DNA of 64,000 bases from Alkalimonas collagenimarina. GTDB taxonomy: Bacteria > Pseudomonadota > Gammaproteobacteria > Enterobacterales > Alteromonadaceae. The position numbers were made by a program, and so were the translations under genes. Numbering within the stretch: position 1 is the first letter of the stretch; the number at the start of each line of letters is the position of its first letter. Location: assembly GCF_030717845.1 (NCBI RefSeq), contig NZ_JAUZVZ010000008.1, forward strand, positions 113,829 to 177,828, in the 5' to 3' direction. The notes below the pieces were generated by a model. The model saw only the letters and a list, made by a program, of their open reading frames with translations. It was not told where the DNA came from and did not search any database. Shown piece after piece: positions 61,407 to 64,000 of the stretch.

Positions 61407-62003
61407 GTGACACGAGCCGAGCAAAAAGAGCGTACCCGCCGCGCTATTATCAATGCTGCCTTCGAGCAGCTTAGTGCGGATAAAAGTTTTGCTAGTCTCA
61501 GCTTGCGGGAGGTCGCTCGGGAAGCAGGTATTGCTCCGACCTCGTTCTATCGCCATTTTGCCGATATGGATGAGCTTGGGTTAACTTTAGTCGACGAAGG
61601 CGGTCTGATGTTGCGGCAGCTGATGCGTCAGGCTAGACAACGTTTGATTAATAATACCAGTGTGATCCGCACCTCGGTGGAAACCTTTATGGAATTCATT
61701 ATAAGGCATAGCAATGTGTTCCGGCTGTTGCTCAGAGAGCGCTCAGGGACCTCAGCGGCTTTTCGCAGTGCGGTTGCTCGAGAAATTCAGCACTTTTGTG
61801 CTGAATTAGCGGATTATCTGCGTAAAGAAAATAAATGTCCGCCTGAGTTAGCACTGATCCAAGCTGAGGCAATGGTGATTTTAGTATTCCATGCTGGTGC
61901 GGATGCGTTAGATGCCAGTGACGAGGTGCGGCAAAAAATTACGGTGAAAACAATTCTGCAATTGCGTTGGCTGGCTGCAGGCAGCCAGCATGCGTCAATT
62001 TGA
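61407..62003 (+). CDS. fabR: HTH-type repressor FabR
   Basis: FabR is a TetR-family repressor that senses unsaturated acyl chains and controls unsaturated fatty acid synthesis. The 198-residue protein is very close to E. coli Fab[21 protein letters not shown] is the DNA-binding helix pair and [43 protein letters not shown] are conserved stretches. The start is GTG at 61407 with AGAGGTG before it. Here the likely target is the divergent desaturase. Confidence 0.95.
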   Translation: MTRAEQKERTRRAIINAAFEQLSADKSFASLSLREVAREAGIAPTSFYRHFADMDELGLTLVDEGGLMLRQLMRQARQRLINNTSVIRTSVETFMEFIIRHSNVFRLLLRERSGTSAAFRSAVAREIQHFCAELADYLRKENKCPPELALIQAEAMVILVFHAGADALDASDEVRQKITVKTILQLRWLAAGSQHASI

Positions 62004-62061
62004 CCAGAGCGTGTATACAAAGATGTGGCAAAGCGATAGCTACTCCTCTTGTAAGCTGACT

Positions 62062-63153
62062 TTATGCTCGTTTCTTTAACCATACGCCACATTCCAAATG
62101 ATGGGTGTAGGGGAACTGATCGAAGACAGCAAAGCGCTCTATACTATGGGTGCTATCCAGTTCAGCTAAATTCATTCGAAGTGTCTCCGGGTTGCACGAA
62201 ATATAGAGGATGTCGTCAAAGCGACTGACTAATTGTACGGTAGCGGAATCCAAGCCTGCCCGGGGTGGGTCGACTAGCACGGTATTGAGAGTTAGCGTTG
62301 ATAGATCCAGTTTTTTAAGCTGTGAACCTTGCAGTAAAGCTGCAGAAACATCTTCAGCCGACATTTGCAGCACCTGAACATTGCTGATGTGGTTCAATTC
62401 ACAGTTGTATTGCGCAGAACGAATGGATTTACGTGAAATTTCTGTGGCGATCACCTGATTAAAGTGTGGTGCCAAAGCCAAAGAAAAGTTGCCGTTACCA
62501 CAATACAGCTCAAGCAAATCATCAGATAAATTTTTGGCTATGCTGCACGCCCAATTCAACATATGTTGATTGACCTCACCATTGGGCTGGGTGAAGCTAT
62601 TTTCTATTTGTTGATAACGCAAACTGCGTTGCTCTACTGTCAGCTGCTCAATGATGTAATCCCGATCCAGCTCAATTTTTTGTTTACGGGATCGTCCAAT
62701 AAAATCGAGTGGCGCATAAGCCGCCAATCGCTGCTTTAATGCCTGAGCGGCATGCTGCCATGCGTCTGTGAGTGGCCTTTTATAGATTAGGGTAATTAAT
62801 AGTTCACCACTCAAACCGGTTAAATAGTCAATTTGATAAATTCGATGACGTAACTCCGGCTCCGCTTTTAACTCCTCGATCAATACGGGCATGATGGTGC
62901 TGATACGTTGATCAGCAATGGGAAATTCATCAATACGAATGCGCTCTTTCGTGGTGGGATCAAACATGATGTGAAAGAGGTCGTCTCCTTCGTGCCAAAT
63001 CCGAAACTCAGCCCTAAGGCGATAATGACTCGGTTTAGAGCGAAAAACCTCTATTTCAGGATGATTCAAAGGCTGCATGATACTAGAGACATGTGCAACT
63101 TTATCTGCTAAAAGCGCATCATACTGTTCTGGGGTTATTTGTCCTGGCCGCAT
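62062..63153 (-). CDS. trmA: tRNA (uracil-5-)-methyltransferase TrmA
   Basis: TrmA makes 5-methyluridine at position 54 of tRNA. The 363-residue protein (E. coli 366) contains the SAM-binding DLLELYCGNGNFSLALA, DPPRAGLD with its motif IV, and the catalytic Cys in ISCNPETL, plus FTQPNGEVNQHM. It is convergent with fabR; the trmA-fabR neighbourhood near an rRNA operon is also seen in E. coli. Confidence 0.95.
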   Translation of the reverse strand: MRPGQITPEQYDALLADKVAHVSSIMQPLNHPEIEVFRSKPSHYRLRAEFRIWHEGDDLFHIMFDPTTKERIRIDEFPIADQRISTIMPVLIEELKAEPELRHRIYQIDYLTGLSGELLITLIYKRPLTDAWQHAAQALKQRLAAYAPLDFIGRSRKQKIELDRDYIIEQLTVEQRSLRYQQIENSFTQPNGEVNQHMLNWACSIAKNLSDDLLELYCGNGNFSLALAPHFNQVIATEISRKSIRSAQYNCELNHISNVQVLQMSAEDVSAALLQGSQLKKLDLSTLTLNTVLVDPPRAGLDSATVQLVSRFDDILYISCNPETLRMNLAELDSTHSIERFAVFDQFPYTHHLECGVWLKKRA

Positions 63154-63221
63154 GGTGGCATCCTGATCTGCATGAAAAAAGCGATCTTAAGTCTTTTTCA
63201 GTACAGAACCAAACGCAATAC

Positions 63222-63248
63222 AAAAAAAAGCACCTGTCGTCAGGTGCT
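63222..63248 (-). terminator. Terminator after the RRM gene
   Basis: On the reverse strand AGCACCTG pairs with CAGGTGCT around a four-base loop and runs into eight T. It lies 24 bases past the RRM gene stop. Confidence 0.9.
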
Positions 63249-63271
63249 CATTCATGATGTTAAGAGGAAAC

Positions 63272-63748
63272 TCATTGTTCTTGACGATCTTTCGCCTCGC
63301 GAACTTTTAGCGTTCGTTCCTGAAACTCAGAGTCATTCAAAGCATTAATCATTTTATCCGCATCTTTAGCTGCTACTTCGACAAAGCCAAAACCACGCCG
63401 ACGTCCGGTTTGGCGATCTTTCATTAAACGAACATTGATCACTACGCCTTTGGTTTCGAATAACTGTTGTACGGCTTCTTCATTAGCACGGTAAGGTAGA
63501 TTTCCTACGTATAAGGTCGCAGAGTCACCGGTAAATTCCTCTCCAACAATGCCATCATCACTGCGATGAGCCGCATTACCTTTACCTTTCAGATCTCGTA
63601 AAATAGGAACTAAGACACCACCAAGCAACACGCCAATGACAACGGATAATGCTGTAGGGATTTCTGAGTTTATGAAATAGAAAATAATATAAGCAACGAT
63701 GGCCACTACAATGGTAAAAGGCAGAGTGGCTCTTAATATAGGTAGCAT
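63272..63748 (-). CDS. Membrane-anchored RNA-recognition-motif protein
   Basis: This 158-residue protein opens with two membrane helices (TIVVAIVAYIIFYFI and TALSVVIGVLLGGVLV), then a cytosolic RRM domain with RNP2 LYVGNLPY and RNP1 RGFGFVEV. The RRM follows the beta-alpha-beta-beta-alpha-beta plan and keeps the aromatic residues that stack on RNA. Soluble RRM proteins are common in bacteria, but the N-terminal anchor is less usual. It is monocistronic, immediately upstream of a predicted rRNA operon promoter read the other way. Confidence 0.88.
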   Translation of the reverse strand: MLPILRATLPFTIVVAIVAYIIFYFINSEIPTALSVVIGVLLGGVLVPILRDLKGKGNAAHRSDDGIVGEEFTGDSATLYVGNLPYRANEEAVQQLFETKGVVINVRLMKDRQTGRRRGFGFVEVAAKDADKMINALNDSEFQERTLKVREAKDRQEQ

Positions 63749-63842
63749 AAGAAATGTCCTGTTAAAATCATAAAGTAAGTGAATAAAAAACCTGCTGAAT
63801 CAGGTTGTTTAATCTTAGCGGTTGCAGCGCAGCTCGCCAACC

Positions 63843-63912
63843 TAAAAATGATAAAATACTAAATTGCATAGCAGGGGTTGACAGCTATGCTGAAATCTAT
63901 AAAATGCGCCCC
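63843..63912 (+). promoter_or_regulatory. rRNA-type P1 promoter with UP element and GC-rich discriminator
   Basis: TTGACA (63878-63883) and TAAAAT (63900-63905) are separated by 16 bp and followed by GCGCCCC (63906-63912), the discriminator that makes rrn promoters sensitive to ppGpp. An AT-rich block (63843-63870) upstream could be an UP element. Gene order is consistent with an rrn operon starting just past the window, but stable tRNA operons use the same design. Confidence 0.7.
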
Positions 63913-63989
63913 TCGTTACGCAGCAAGCCTCAAATGGCTGAAAGCATAACAGAAGTGCAAACGAGCGATTGAAAATATTCAAATACTCC

Positions 63990-63995
63990 TTGACT
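63990..63995 (+). promoter_or_regulatory. Possible -35 box of a second (P2) promoter
   Basis: TTGACT lies about 110 bases after the P1 -35 box, the usual distance between rrn P1 and P2. The -10 box would fall outside the window. Confidence 0.4.
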
Positions 63996-64000
63996 TCACC

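Noticed and set aside
63900..64000. Possible tRNA gene at the right edge
   Set aside because: No cloverleaf, TTC arm or anticodon arm can be formed in the available bases; the stretch reads as a promoter and leader.

Overview
The window reads as the chromosome of a gammaproteobacterium of the Alteromonadales/Chromatiales kind (Rheinheimera, Alishewanella or Shewanella relatives). This is inferred from the gene complement: DUF3010, DUF3019, DUF3334, DUF6942 and DUF3617 proteins, a srkA-dsbA pair, and a fabR-trmA neighbourhood running into what looks like an rRNA operon promoter, which resembles the E. coli order fabR-trmA-murI-rrn. No species call is possible from sequence alone. No insertion sequence, CRISPR array or complete RNA gene was seen.

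Layout. 1-1.8 kb: an AT-rich accessory patch with a C5-cytosine methyltransferase, the first 47 codons of a gene running off the left edge (probably the cognate nuclease), and a small unknown ORF. 2-3.6 kb: a HipA/HipB-like toxin-antitoxin pair with a palindromic operator. 3.6-10.6 kb: household and periplasmic genes (RidA, DUF4920, a porin, srkA-dsbA, ccoG, DUF3010), with a decayed dsbA 3' end between two terminators. 10.6-13.6 kb: a ParA-like ATPase with an overlapping RHH-like partner, divergent from a KfrA-like coiled-coil protein. 13.6-24.3 kb: a cyclophilin with a sorting-signal-like tail, a histidine kinase/sigma-54 activator pair beside a strong sigma-54 promoter driving a DUF4168 gene, an AtoE transporter behind a possible attenuator, an SDR, DUF3617, an MCP and an unknown protein.

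24.4-42 kb is a maltodextrin utilisation locus. It holds a TonB-dependent receptor and a pullulanase lipoprotein, a GH13 amylase lipoprotein and a GH31 alpha-glucosidase, an MFS importer and a second GH13 lipoprotein, and a LacI-family regulator read towards them. Three copies of a 14-bp palindrome (TGAATACGTATTCA, one with a single mismatch) precede the receptor, the amylase and the transporter, so the cluster looks like one regulon: outer-membrane uptake, surface and periplasmic hydrolysis, inner-membrane import and local control.

42-53.4 kb: an LD-carboxypeptidase, a mipA-DUF3019-two-component operon, DUF3334, an SLC13 transporter, pyrC, a two-gene unit of unknown function whose layout suggests effector and lipoprotein immunity, and comM. 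53.6-58.4 kb: an overlapping three-gene operon of an MMPL/RND exporter, a LolA-like protein and an unusual FimV-core/beta-barrel fusion. 58.4-64 kb: a TRIC channel, a membrane-anchored unknown, a desaturase divergent from fabR across a FabR-like operator, trmA, a membrane-anchored RRM protein, and a stringent-type rrn P1 promoter at the right edge.
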